A DNA stretch of 64,000 nt from Meconema thalassinum (lineage: Eukaryota > Arthropoda > Insecta > Orthoptera > Tettigoniidae). Shown here in pieces: positions 52,936 through 64,000 of the stretch (its first letter is position 1; each line of letters begins with the position of its first letter). Below the pieces are notes generated by a model. It saw only the letters and a program-made list of their open reading frames with translations. It was not told where the DNA came from and ran no database searches. The stretch lies in the NCBI GenBank assembly GCA_946902985.2, contig OX336388.2, positions 1,704,783,978-1,704,847,977 on the forward strand, written 5' to 3'. A program made the position numbers and the translations under genes.

Positions 52936-55575
52936 AGGGGACAGACACACACCCACACAGACAGAAAGAAGGACAGACACACATTTGCCCGGATCGATCT
53001 TATAAGTCTACTTTTCCCTCATTTTTACAAAATGTGAAAAGTGGACTAAATCGCATATAACTAACAAATCTTGACAAGTTGCGGAAGATTATAATAACTG
53101 TTGTTACTACATAACTGTATTTTACATTGTAAATATCATCAGACACATACTTGTAGACATAGGTTTTATAAACAGCCCAAGTGAAAAGAATTAGGCCTAA
53201 TGATGATGACTTGAAGATCGAAACTGGCCATCCAAGTTAATTTATTAATCTCATTGATTTTTTTCAGGATTAGGGAAACACCCATTACAATTGGGCACAA
53301 TCGTGTTGACCGACTGAAAAGCATTAGTTTCGATCACTAAGGCAACACTGAAAAATGGTTTCCTACTCGATACAATCGTCAATTAGAACTAAGAATAAAT
53401 AACGCAAGGAAATGCCGAGACTAATATATCACAATTCGATGGAATAATTAGGTACGAACTCCCTGAAGACTAGCTGGGTAAGTAATACTCTTCAGCAATG
53501 TCACTCAGGCGATATCCAGTCATGCGTTGAGGGGTACCAGTCTGTTGACACACTGTAATGTTACAGACACATTAATTTCTCGGCTCCCACAGTAATGAAG
53601 GCGTACTCAAATTGAAAGGACAAATATTTTCCCATTCCAGCATCAATTTCAATTTTCGAAAGTGAATTCACTAGTAAGCAGGATATTTTAAGGAAATGAG
53701 AGGACGCCTTCAGTCGCCTTTGACAAGTAGCATCGAGACGGACTTGATGAAATAAGAGGTTTTTAGGGGATTAACCCGGAGATGTCGCCATCTCGCTCTA
53801 GTATAAAGTACTACTTAGTTAATGGGTAGGAAATAAATCTAATATTTTAATTAATGAATACACAGGGTATTTCGGAAAGACAACCATATCGTAAGGAGGA
53901 AAACATCAATACTGTAGATTAATAAGTATAATAATGTGTGCGATGTTCTATCTAGTCATTTCTCGTTTTTATTAACTCTTATGCCCAACACTAAGTACAA
54001 GAAACAAAAAACTAGGAACAAAGAAGGAAAGCAAAATATATAACATTCATATTTCAGTTCAATCATTGCAACCAAGTTCCAAACAGCTAAATGTGCATTA
54101 TCACTACCCACTACCACACCCCCTCCTAATTAAATCTGACAGAGTCTATAAACCTTGGAGGAAAGTGAACCTTCCGTCCTGATTTAGTGTTTTTCAAATC
54201 AACGCCAAGCCTATAGGAAGTACGGTACAGTAGGCGAGAATGTTGCTTGTCTCAACTGATCCAGAAGAGGGTGATAATGGTTGTTCTCCCAGTATGAAGG
54301 CTGCTTTCAGGCGATCGATCGAGATTCATTTTACTTTTCCGTTTATCTCGACATCGAAAAACTTCTGCGTCCGTTTCTTTACCGAGTGAGGACCAGTATA
54401 AGCTGGTTCTAGTGATGTGACACTCATATTTCAGTTCAAACATTGCAACCAAGCTCTAAACAAGTTCTAATGTGCATTGTCACTACAATACTATTGTTGG
54501 CGAGACTTACGTCGATTTTTGTCGTATTTTTGGTCTGGGGAGTCTGTTCAGTCTGCTAAATTACATTCAAGTATCCTTACATAATTTTTCAAATGCAACA
54601 TTCCTACATAGAGGGATAAATCTCTATATCAGGCAACACTGTGAGTGTGCGCTTGTAATGAGGAAAAGGGTACAGGCTTATTTTTCATTCAACGGGCAAG
54701 AAGTAGGCCTATCCTACGCTGCTAGAGGGTATTTATTTTCCAACAGTTTAGAGCAATATATTGCCAATCATTTCACATCAGCCAAATAGCTTGCTACGGA
54801 ATAATAATAATAATAACGGACATTCGCAGGAAGTAATCGGTTGATGACAAACCACTGAGGCGCAGCGCAGTGCTTACAGAAATCAACCTAGTTTTCTCCA
54901 GACGAATTTATTTCTGAAGATTGTCGCTACAAAGAAAATAAATTGATTTCTATGTAACGCTCATAGTTAAGAGTAATATTGAGTTGAAACGCGCATTAAT
55001 ACCAAGACGTACACCGCCATGGAAATTTTGGCGAACTATTTGTAAAATTCCATAGAGAACGCACTATCGTAAATTTTACCAGGAAGTGTCCGGTGTTAGT
55101 ATCCTATAGTAATTGCTCCAGGATCATCAGCCCTCAGGAACCAGCTTGTGGATCGTGGTTTAATAACCATGCCCTCCCAGTGAGTCCGACTATGTTCCCA
55201 CTTGTACTGGCTCCTCCGTCACCCTCCCTTGGTCAGCTCTTGATCTCTTCGAACCCTGACGGTAACCGAGGCAGAAGGATTTTTTTCATTTTTCCACCTT
55301 TCATGGCCTTTCTCTTTTAACATGGATATGTTTTCTAACTGCGGATCTATCTGGGATTAGCGTGGACAATTCAGCGTGGACAAATTTTTGACACCTGGTT
55401 GAAGCGTGCACGATCACCATACACAAGTCGAAGGCGGTATTTGTAAAACACCAATAAAAACATATCCATGATTCTATGTTTTAGGGGAAGATGACCTCGC
55501 TGTTCTGTCCCTTAAAACAACAATAACTAACTAGGTAATTCTATGTTTTGGCTCTGCAACACCATAACTTTTCTT
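52936..55575. other. No recognised gene; one SINE-tail-like block
   Basis: A 105-codon plus-strand frame at 54472-54789 and an 83-codon frame at 55531-55782 lack motifs; the second overlaps a SINE. TTCAGTTCAA(T/A)CATTGCAACCAAG occurs twice (about 54054 and 54431), a short local duplication of about 60 bp. 55484-55532 carries the inverted TTAAAACAACAATAACTAAC block. Confidence 0.5.
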
Positions 55576-55830
55576 AGTTGCGTTGTGGCTAGCGTTCTCG
55601 ACTGTCGTCCCGGAGGTCCGGGTACAATCCCCGGCTCTGGCAAGAAATGTATTTCTACTTTCAGGGCTAGAACGGCGTACACTCAAGTTCGTGAGGCAAA
55701 ACTGAGAAAGGGCGGGTTCGATTCCCAGCTCAGTCATCTTGGAAGTGGTTTTCCGTGGTTTTCCCACTTCAACTTCAGGCAAATGCCGGGATGGTTCCTA
55801 ACGTAAAGCCCACCTCACCAGAATTACAAA
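55576..55830 (+). mobile_element. tRNA-headed SINE, family D
   Basis: GTTGTGGCTAGCGTTCTCGA and GTCCGGGTACAATCCCCGGC are followed by CAAGAAATGTATTTCTACTT, GCGGGTTCGATTCCCAGCTC and GGAAGTGGTTTTCCGTGGTT. This is the most complete family D copy in the window. Confidence 0.83.
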
Positions 55831-57044
55831 TACACACACCACAGAGGTGGCCAAATTATTATGGCAAAGCTGAATAGAACCAAATTGTTTATTGCAAATT
55901 AAGATAAAATGCATTAAAATGGATGATTTTATTTGAGCCCGAGTTTCCGTAGCAAGATCTTTCTTGGTAGTATTTTGTCAAGTATTCGCCAGATGTGCTA
56001 CAAGAAATATTTTACGAACCTTTTACGCTTTTAAATTTGAAGAGCTTTTATCTTATTTTATTTCCTATTAGACAATAGACATTGAAAGACCAATTTTTTA
56101 AGGAAGAAAACGTCTGCTTTTGAAACTAACCCTGTCCTAAAATTAAATCTGTCGCCGTTTCTTAATTTGTTGTGAGCAGTGTATGGGATACGAATATTTT
56201 AAATGGAGGGAATTATTTCGCAGCAAATCATCGATTGGAACTCATTAATTCCGTTAAATTTCCAACCGCATTAGCTCAATTGGCAGCTAAGACTGATCTG
56301 ATTCTCTTCATCAAGGTACAGGAAATCTATGCAATGTTGAAGGTTCTGTGAACCAATTACCAGCAACGAATTTAATTCTATTCAGCTTTACCATAATAAT
56401 TTGGGCACCTGTGTAGGCCTACTACATAGACCTACAACAATAACACAGGTTATCAAACAAATTCTACACACAGTCGATTACATGGGACTAAATGACCAAG
56501 ATGTCGAATGAAGCAAAGGCACCAACAATAAAAACGAAGTTGATGTCCTGAGCGGATTTTGTTTTAGTGAAGCTCGCTGAGCCCCTGAGTGGTGGGTATC
56601 CCCCTCGCTTTAATCCTCCACCGTTAGTATCAATTTAGCGGCTATAGATCATCCGGCTCTTCCCTCCCTCTCTGCCCACTACACCACTACGGATTTACCT
56701 TTAATAACCGCAATTTATCTTCATTTCATTTTTATATCTCAATCTTTATCTTCTATTCTAATACTCCTTTTCATCTTGCCCTCGCAAGCTTACTTCGCTG
56801 CTAACTCTCTGAAAAGAGACGTGGGATAAAGCCTCTAAAGAAGAAAGAAATGAGAAGAAAGAAAGAGGGAGAGAGTTACAGTTGCAATGTTGGCAAGGCT
56901 GATTAAAATTAATGTGCTTAAACCTGCCTCATTTCTTCTTTGTTTTCCAAATGAGGTGGCATGTTTAAACACCATGCCTTCCTTGTTTCTCCCCCATCGA
57001 CTGGTCTCGCTAACAAGACGTCAGGACTACAGCTGGTAATAAGC
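55831..57044. other. No gene; one inverted family C tail
   Basis: 56446-56520 reads GGTTATCAAACAAATTCTAC and GGGACTAAATGACCAAGATG, a decayed inverted family C tail. The rest is featureless. Confidence 0.5.
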
Positions 57045-57047
57045 CAT

Positions 57048-57715
57048 GTTCGGTTAATCCAATAATTAATCAAATAATCGAATAATTTGAAATTAATCTA
57101 GAACGATTAATCGACCGACCCATTAATTCGATTAATCGACTAATAGATTGATCGGCTAACCGAAGAATCGATAAATTGATTAGTAGACACGAGGAAAGAA
57201 AATAGTTTAAATGAGAGGTCATCGCTTAAGTTGAGTTACGCTTATTTTCGGAATGATGTATAGAAGTTATAAAAGTTACTTTTTGGATAAATATATATTA
57301 TACCAAGTGTCCGTCCTTGTTTATGTTAACAATAACCAAATAAGAGCCAGTGACAGTGGAAGGACAAACATTAATCAAATTGGGAAGGGTTTCGAAAAAA
57401 GAAAACGAAGAGTTTTCAGCATAGGTTTTGAAATCTTGTTCAATGTTTACAATTCAGGACAGGAACATTTTTGTTTTACTTTGTTTTAGCCTAGTTTTCA
57501 CAAAGAAGGCACATTCTTTAAAAATATATTATAATTTAATTAATTAAATGTCTGTTTTGCTTTTGTGAGAGCGAAGTGAAAGGAGCAAGTACATCGATTA
57601 ATCGCCATACAATTTTTGATCAACCGACAAATCGATTAAGCGTACAATATATTAATCGTTATTTGTAGCAACTAATCGATTTTTATGTTCGATTAATTGA
57701 TTTACAAAGTAAAGC
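57048..57715. repeat. Two clusters of ATCGATTAATCG-type words around 400 bp of other sequence
   Basis: 57048-57187 and 57593-57712 are packed with near-palindromic words such as CGATTAATCGA, ATTAATCGAC and AATCGATTAA. ACTACAGCTGG (left) and inverted ACTGCAGTACTGG (right) lie at similar distances outside, so the whole may be a DNA-transposon relic. The 78-codon frame between (57253-57489) has no recognised motif. Confidence 0.6.
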
Positions 57716-58339
57716 CAGTACTGCAGTTCCCTGAAATAGTAGAAAAATGCCACGTTTATGATATGCGAGATTACATATTCAAAATAATGAATAAACAAGC
57801 AAAAAATAATAATACTAATAATAATATATTAGCTGCGTAAATGGTACACACCATAACTTATGACGCAGAGAATTAATCTCTAGCACTCACATCCTTAGCC
57901 GGAAATTGCTCTTCAATCATGTTCAAAGCTGGGATCCGAAACCATCATACATCAGCGCTCGTTTATTAGTCTTTTTTTTTTTCATCATATGAAATGTGTA
58001 CAGTGTTATGAGATCATCTTTTGCCACTGTGTGTTTGTCAGACAGTCGGTCGGTCTGTCTGTCTGTGTGTGTCCCATATAACTTGTTATTTGCTAGAATG
58101 ATATCAGTCAGATTTGGTAAAGACTTAGTACTACGCCACCCAACCCTGATTGTAGACTGCAATTAATACCTGATGGCGCGCAAACATTAAGCATAAAACC
58201 AAGATGATGGCCACGCGAAATTACAATTACAAGGTTATTACAAAATAATGGAGCGATTTAATTAGTTCACAGTGGTTATATTATTTGACATAGCATCAGA
58301 ATACTTTACAACTACATAGAAAACAGGTTTTGTTTTCTT
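57716..58339. other. No recognised gene
   Basis: A simple GTCTGTCTGTCTGTGTGTGT tract lies near 58055. No frame with motifs. Confidence 0.5.
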
Positions 58340-58695
58340 TTGCCAACGCAATGATGCTCCATCCAACTTGCATTCCGATGTTCGTGAATTTTTAAACACA
58401 AGTTTGAGAAATCGATTAATCAGTCGTGGTGGGGATGATAATCATCATAACTTCCTGGCATGTCCTCCACGCTCCCCTGACCTAAATCCGTGTGAATTTC
58501 CTGTGTGGGGTTATCTGAAAGATTCAGTGTTTGTGTACCACCTTTACCAGCAGACCTGCCAGAACTGGGAACTCGCATCAACAATACCTTTCAACTTATT
58601 GATAGGAACATGTTACATCGAGTGTGGGGAGAACTTCACTATAGACTTGATATCTGCGGAATCAGTACGGGAGCACACATGGAGTACTTATGAAA
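58340..58695 (+). pseudogene. Tc1/mariner-superfamily transposase, C-terminal half, frameshifted
   Basis: The plus strand reads CQRNDAPSN, then HSDVREFLN, then CPPRSPDLNPCEFPVWGYLK. These correspond to the 'QQDGAPPH' block with the second catalytic Asp and the 'PPRSPDLTPCDFFLWG' block with the third acidic residue. After DSVFV the sense continues in another frame (58505-58693: VPPLPADLPELGTRI, IDRNMLHRVWGELHYRLDIC, GAHMEYL). A single frameshift near 58530 therefore breaks it. The N-terminal DNA-binding half and the first catalytic Asp are missing. It once cut and pasted a mariner-like element; this copy is dead. Confidence 0.83.
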
Positions 58696-59344
58696 TGTAA
58701 GAAATATGTGACAAAACAGTTTTTTGAGATTTTTTTATATTACTGTAAAATTTTGTGCTGTGTCAAATGCAGTAATATAGTCACAGTGATGTAACGAAAC
58801 TGCTTTAATCATTTGTCTACAGATCTAATTCAGAGCGCTTATCACTAAAACAAAACAAAAGTTGTATTGGTCTTCACATAGCCTACTGTGTTAAAACGCT
58901 GTAATGTGAAACTTGGCCTATCTTATTAGTTTTGGTCTGCTTTTAAATGCTGCTCTGTCCGTTGGAATGATGGCTACATCAACGTGTTAGTAGTACTTCA
59001 GTAACACTAATTATCACGTATACAAAATAACACTTATTAACGTAACTAACATGGAATGAAGATGTTCCCTCGACGAACGAAACATGGCATCCTTTAATTG
59101 TTTTAAGTAGTGAAGAGTACAACTTGTGTGTGTATTTTATTTGAGGTATTTGCGTGGAATATATTGACAGCAACCACAGGAGATAATTGGGATCCTCATT
59201 GACTGACTGAAGACCATTTTACGTAGAGTTGGTATGGAAATAATGTAGGCTATTTCTCCCGGTTCAACGTGGTCGGGGATTACATGCGATGAATTTCTAT
59301 GTGGCGGTTGATTTTTACGGCCGAATATCCTACCTGACGCAAAC
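58696..59344. other. No recognised gene
   Basis: No motif or repeat noticed. Part of it may be the 3' flank of the mariner relic. Confidence 0.45.
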
Positions 59345-59565
59345 CTCGTGAGAGGAATTAATTGAAGATGGAGAGAATGAAGATGAATGAAACTGAGCTA
59401 GGAGTTGGAAGAAAGCGGCCGTGGCCGATTAGAAGGTACAGTCGCGATATTTGACCAGAAATCACAGAAACCCATTTCAAGGACGGTCGATGGTGGGGTT
59501 AGAACCCTCGTCTACCAAGCTTGGCCCCATGGCCTAGCACTGCGCCTACCGCTATCGGTATAATA
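59345..59565 (-). mobile_element. tRNA-headed SINE (same family as 4367 and 30181)
   Basis: On the minus strand: GGCCATGGGGCCAAGCTTGG, GAGGGTTCTAACCCCACC (box B), TGAAATGGGTTTCTGTGATT and CTTCTAATCGGCCACGGCCG. Confidence 0.78.
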
Positions 59566-60331
59566 TGGAAATAATAATTAAAATATTATTTATATCTTAA
59601 ATGTTATTCAGAACTTTATAGACTATACTCAATCTTAAACTATCTTTTCTAATAGAAAAGATAAACCAAACCATAAGAGGAATTTAAAATCACAATGCAT
59701 TGCAATTGAATTATTATTAAAACATCAATGATACACTTGTAACTTTTTCACACATTTTGTCTCACAGTTTAATCAACACCTGCTAAATCTCAGCCCATTC
59801 CTTCGTACTGGTCGGTTTACTTGGCAGAGGATATTTAACAAGAACTGTGTGGTAGAAAATAATAATGCATTAGGATTATATTGCAAGTCATCAGTTAATA
59901 CACAATGTCCTAAACATGTTGGGAAAAGGCTGAATACGCCTCCTAGCGATAATGAAAGTTAGTAGTGAGGAGAAGTATCGACTACTAAACCTGAAAATGT
60001 CATAAATCTTATAACACGCAACTACAATGGAGTAAATCACAACGATATGGAACAGCATGGTATGAAATGCAAAAAGTAACAAGACGGAAAACTATCTTGG
60101 ACAGATAAATAGTATTTAATCAAGCACCACTCAGTGCTCTAATCGAGATATATGGCTGTGTATCGGCAGGTAACCTAACACTGACGGATAGTGGATAATT
60201 TGTCTCTGTATGCTTCCACAGGTGAACTAATGTTGATGGATAGCAGCCGATTGTCAACCTATCAACAATTTACTGAACATACATTTCGTTGGAAAACGAT
60301 AGGCTACACTGATCACTGCAGACTCTAGCGT

Positions 60332-60336
<5 letters not shown>
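59566..60336. other. No recognised gene
   Basis: AT-rich, short frames only. Confidence 0.5.
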
Positions 60337-60368
<32 letters not shown>

Positions 60369-60407
60369 ATATATATATATATATATAAATAATCAAATAA
60401 ATAAATA
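60337..60407. repeat. (AAAT)n and (TA)n microsatellite
   Basis: AAATAAAT array, then ATATATAT, then a further AAATAAAT piece. It adjoins the 3' end of the minus-strand non-LTR fragment. Confidence 0.92.
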
Positions 60408-60429
60408 CAGTAGTTCTCTTCTTTCTTCG

Positions 60430-61330
60430 TCATGCCCGACTAAGGAGCGCGATTGAACGTATTTAGCTGATGTCATTGCCTTTCTCTTCTCCCAAAATCC
60501 CTTCATCTTCTCACTGTGGCGTTTCTTGCGATCTTCTGACCAGGTTTTGTTGGTGATAGTGCTTGGATGGTCTGCAAAGCGGTGATTATCGACTAATTCT
60601 CTGAACTTAGCTCTGTCTAGTTACTAGTACAATGTTATCTGTGATGCCTATTGCCTGAAGATCTTTTCCAACTTCAAGCAGCCACGTGTTTTTAACTTTC
60701 ATTGACAGGGCAAGGATAAGGATCCTTTAGGTCAGTCTCTGATTGCCCATCCTGAGGATATGCACGTACAATTTCAATCGTCTTTTCCTAAATGTGTCTG
60801 AGATTTTCTCCGAGTGAAGTCATGGGATTTTCTTTTCATCCAGACTCCCTGTACAGGCTGGTCCAATTTTTTTAGGAATTCCCTTTCTTGCTTTTCAACA
60901 ACTTTAATTAATTATCTGCCCCCAATAATCAGCGTTTCAGAAGCATATAGTGTTTGAGGCTTGATTAAAGTGTTGTAATGCCGTAATTTTGCATTTCTGG
61001 ATATTGATTTTTTTATTATATCTGTTCCAAGTGAGTATGTAAGTTATTCGTGAAGTTTTTTCCGTGGAGGCAATCGTTTCCTGTCTGTTATTGGACAAGA
61101 TTGCGAGATCATCAGCGAAGACCAAAAAACGTAAATGAATTTTGTTACCACGTATTCTGCCAAGGGTTATTCCTTTAACTTCTTTCTCCCAGGTCATAAT
61201 TACTTTTTCTAGAACAAGATTAAGCAATAGCGGGGACAACCCATCTCCTTGCCGGACTCCTGTTAGGTAGATTTCATTAGAAAGCTAACTATTGCAATGG
61301 GTACCATCTTTCTACTTCCGGAAAATTTCG
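60430..61330 (-). pseudogene. Non-LTR retrotransposon ORF2, RT motifs to C-terminus
   Basis: Reading down the minus strand from about 61270: YLTGVRQGDGLSPLLLNLVL, LRFLVFADDLAILSN, then with breaks RRLKLYVHILRMGNQRLT, KVKNTWLLEVGKDLQAIGIT and, open from 60620, LDRAKFRELVDNHRF with KTWSEDRKKRHSEKMKGFWE. This is the RT palm (FADD) to the C-terminus of the same family as 3713-4297 and 4743-4990. Stops and frame changes are numerous. Its upstream part is at 63180-63335, displaced by 1.8 kb of other repeats. Confidence 0.8.
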
Positions 61331-62000
61331 ACATATCTTCGCGTTTCACATCCCCCTGACACCAAAACCACCGTCAGTTCAAAAGTTTATATATAATTTA
61401 TGTATATATGTATCTATCTATATATATATCAGTTCCTTGTGGACACGATACCTGCCGTAATATTGCACCAATCACTTTGAATTTTTTACATAATATGTAT
61501 CCCTATAAAATCTCGGTCGAGTTCGTTAATGGGCAAAATCGGTCGAAGGGGGTAAAAATGGGGGGCTTTTTCCGAAAAAGTGAAATATCACTATAACACT
61601 TTTAATATGTGAAATATCGAATCCCTTCAAAGTTCATATTATGTGTCGGATAAGTGCCAAAAATTTATGTTTAAACAGTTTTTTGAAAGCACCAACCATT
61701 GGCCAATGGGGTGGAAAAAAGTGGGTTTTTCGGGAAACATTAATCATATCTCTCTTAATAGGCACAATATCAAAACCGTACAAAATGGACGATATTGCCC
61801 TAATAATTACCTAAAACTTTTGTCTGAAAGAATTTTTGATACAACCCACCATTACGCCAAGGGATGAGAAAAATGATTTCGGAATTAGAAGAAAATGCCA
61901 AGAGTCATCAGAGGTTACCATGACAACGCTTCTAAATTGATGAGGGATGAGCTATCAGAGGTTGCCATGACAACGAGATCACATTCAGTTTTCCATCTGA
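61331..62000. other. No recognised gene; AT-rich repeat-like sequence
   Basis: TATATATGTATCTATCTATA microsatellite near 61400-61428, then sequence with two chance frames. CAGAGGTT(A/G)CCATGACAACG occurs twice (about 61909 and 61957). It lies between the two halves of the split RT fragment, so it was probably inserted there. Confidence 0.5.
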
Positions 62001-62002
62001 CT

Positions 62003-62745
62003 ATTTCGGTGACGTAGCCTAGCTGGTAGCATGCTGAACTTCTATGCCCAAGGTCGCGGGTTCAAAGTCGGCCGAAGTCGTCGGATTTTCAAAGAGCGCT
62101 GAAACTCCCTCAGTATGCTTTCCTTCAGAGGGGAAGTCCAACGTTCGTTGCAAGTTACTGGTTGCGGTGGCGTCTAGTAGCCAAGTTCACAACTAGGTGT
62201 CGTTGACGGTATATTTGGTACCAACATTAGGAACTACTGGAAGCCTTCGTGGCTTAGGCGGCAGCACGCCGGCCTCTCACCGCTGGATCCGTGGTTCAAA
62301 TCCCGGTCACTCCATGTGAGATCTGTGCTGGACAAAACGGAGGCAGACAGGTTTTTCTCCGGGTACTCCGGTTTTCCCTGTCAAGATTTCATTCCAGCAA
62401 CACTCTCCACTATCATTTCATTTCATCTGTCATTCATTTAATCATTGCCCCAGAGGAGTGCGTCAGGCCTCGGCAGCCGGCACATTTCATATCCTCGCCG
62501 CTAGATGGGGGCTTCATTCATTCCATTCCTGACCCGGTCGGAGACTGGAAGCAGGCTGTGGATTTTCATTCATTAGGAACTACAACTTGAAATTGACCGT
62601 CTGCAGTCCTTACCTGAATTACAGACTAATACAGCCATCACAATTAACACCGTTTATCAGACAGATTCTACACACACCCAAAGTACACGGGGTTACATGA
62701 CCGCGTTGTCGCAGCCCTAAACTGAGGAATCAACCAACATCTCTG
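62003..62745 (+). mobile_element. Family C SINE, opened by a nested family A SINE
   Basis: The tRNA-like head (GTAGCATGCTGAACTTCTAT, GCGGGTTCAAAGTCGGCCG) starts near 62010 and the tail (CACGGGGTTACATGACCGCG, AAACTGAGGAATCAACC) ends near 62740. The middle is partly deleted and holds the family A insertion. Confidence 0.85.
62226..62583 (+). mobile_element. Family A SINE with perfect 12-bp target-site duplication
   Basis: ATTAGGAACTAC at 62226-62237 and 62572-62583 flanks a 334-bp body nearly identical to 14275-14607. It is nested in the family C copy, so family A moved later here. Confidence 0.93.
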
Positions 62746-63179
62746 CGGGAGATAAAATTTGACGTGAAGAAGTAACAGACTGTTAGATAGTTACACATCA
62801 GTTCCAAACCTTGCATAAGGACGGTATGACCACAAGTATAAAAATGGACCCCAAATGACAAGAAGGTTACCGTCCCCCTAACACAATAAAGTGTTAAAAA
62901 TATGCATAGTAAGACGAAAGAAAAGTTAATTGAGCTCCAATTACATTGTAAAATACTTTCTCGCAATAAATGAGGTCTGATCCTTCTACGAAAACCTGCA
63001 TATTTTGTCTATTATAGCCTATCCCCTAGTTTGCCCGGTGAAATCTACCTCCGCCTTCCGGCGTGCCGAGAGGAAATTTTTTAACATCAAATGGTTCAGA
63101 TAATTCCCCCCAAGATTTGAAGTGGTGCCTGTTAGTGTTTGTTTGATTAATTATCTAGTTTTCCTGTATACTTGGAATT
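62746..63179. other. No recognised gene
   Basis: Featureless sequence. A 78-codon minus-strand frame lacks motifs. Confidence 0.5.
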
Positions 63180-63335
63180 CTTCCAGAACACGGACGAGAG
63201 TCGATCAGTCTATCGAGTCAAAGGCCTTTTTGAAGTCTACAAAAGTAATCACCGTTGCCTGCCTTTACGAATTCGTAGGATTGTCTTAAGGTTATGCATC
63301 TGTTCTGTGGAAGACCTACCTTTCCTGTTCTTTTA
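63180..63335 (-). pseudogene. Non-LTR RT fragment with motif A, upstream part of the 60.4-61.3 kb copy
   Basis: The minus strand reads GRSSTEQMHNLKTILRIR. After a small shift it reads VDFKKAFDSID then a stop and STLVRVLE. 'F-DF-KAFDS-' is RT motif A with its catalytic Asp. The reading breaks off where the inserted block begins. Confidence 0.72.
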
Positions 63336-63338
63336 TTA

Positions 63339-63342
<4 letters not shown>

Positions 63343-63375
<33 letters not shown>

Positions 63376-63437
63376 GTTAGTTAGTTATTGTTGTTTTAAG
63401 GGGAGGAACTACGATGAATAATAATAATAATAATGAC
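63343..63437. repeat. (TAA)n microsatellites flanking a short repeat block
   Basis: TAA arrays at about 63343-63374 and 63417-63436. Between them TTAGTTATTGTTGTTTTAAG is shared with 18020-18075. Confidence 0.85.
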
Positions 63438-64000
63438 TGTTAGGTTTGAGAAGACCATACAAATCCAAGGGAAAATGCTGCTCGACTCAAAGACTTCGCT
63501 TGGCCAGTGCAATGACACCCTAAGTCTATTACCGTTATTTTAGGCCTTGAGACGCTACTGTTTCATCCATTGTGCCCAAAGCACTCAGTTCCTATTTCTA
63601 GCGAAGTATGGAATTAATTAAACCCTGTGCCTCCGGATCCGAAAAAGGACATTACCGCTACACCATGGGGATGACAATAAGCACCTCCCACACTACCCAC
63701 TTAGAAAGTTATAGTGCTTTATATTCTGAAATGTTTGGGCACATTTATTTAATAGGGCTAGGATGGCCTATCAGTACAGGTGTTTGAAAATGTTCTTTAT
63801 CCAAAAAGTGTTGATGTGAAACGTACAAAAGGTATTGTTTTAACAAACTTCATTTAGGCAGTTTTTTTCAACCTCCGATGAGTTATAAAAAGTACAAGTA
63901 TAAATAACAAACCGAATGTATTACCAACGCTTATGACAACACGGGTTGTGCCCAATTACATTATGCGGGAAAACAAGTATTTAAATACCCTAACCTGAAA
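63438..64000. other. No recognised gene
   Basis: No motif or repeat noticed up to the window edge. Confidence 0.45.

Noticed and set aside
54472..54789. 105-codon frame as a host exon
   Set aside because: No domain and no flanking exons recognised; kept as unexplained.
57253..57489. 78-codon frame between the ATCGATTAAT clusters as a small gene
   Set aside because: No recognisable motif, no splice or promoter context; length is within chance for AT-rich DNA.

Overview
The window looks like repeat-dense DNA from an arthropod, most likely an insect with a large genome. It is AT-rich and full of (TAA)n/(ATT)n microsatellites and tRNA-headed SINEs with clean target-site duplications. It also holds decayed non-LTR, Gypsy, hAT and Tc1/mariner copies, and it contains TTAGG-type repeats, the usual insect telomere motif. 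I see no convincing host gene. Most of the coding potential belongs to mobile elements.

Layout. 0-3.6 kb: 3' part of a Gypsy-type LTR retrotransposon whose integrase core is deleted. 3.7-9.4 kb: non-LTR fragments and SINEs. 9.4-13.0 kb: a broken Jockey-type non-LTR element on the minus strand, interrupted by a second, truncated element. 13-20.8 kb: minisatellites, SINEs and two non-LTR tails. 20.9-21.8 kb: a short hAT element. 25.9-30.5 kb: a full SINE, a 1.1-kb palindrome, a MITE-like element and another SINE. 31.3-34.5 kb: a nearly full-length but dead RTE-like retrotransposon. 36.4-37.1 kb: a hAT-type MITE. 52-64 kb: SINEs, a broken mariner transposase and a split reverse transcriptase fragment.

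The outstanding object is at 38136-52167. It is a 14.0-kb, almost perfectly palindromic element with arms of 6111 and 6122 bp around a 1799-bp unique spacer. A perfect 6-bp target-site duplication (ACTATA) flanks it, and its ends begin 5'-AGTAGG. Each arm holds one intact copy of the same protein-primed-type family B DNA polymerase gene (1210 aa from the first ATG). The two genes point outward from the spacer. The 6-bp duplication, AG termini and polymerase type fit the Polinton/Maverick lineage, but I find no integrase, protease, ATPase or capsid gene. Outside each polymerase gene lie about 26 TTAGG pentamers, with the G-rich strand running toward the element end, as at a real telomere. The element sits inside an older direct-repeat array whose units continue in the same orientation on both sides.

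Working model (inference): a polymerase-only, palindromic Polinton derivative that could encode its own replicase but would need an integrase supplied in trans. The rest of the window is the graveyard of unrelated elements around it.
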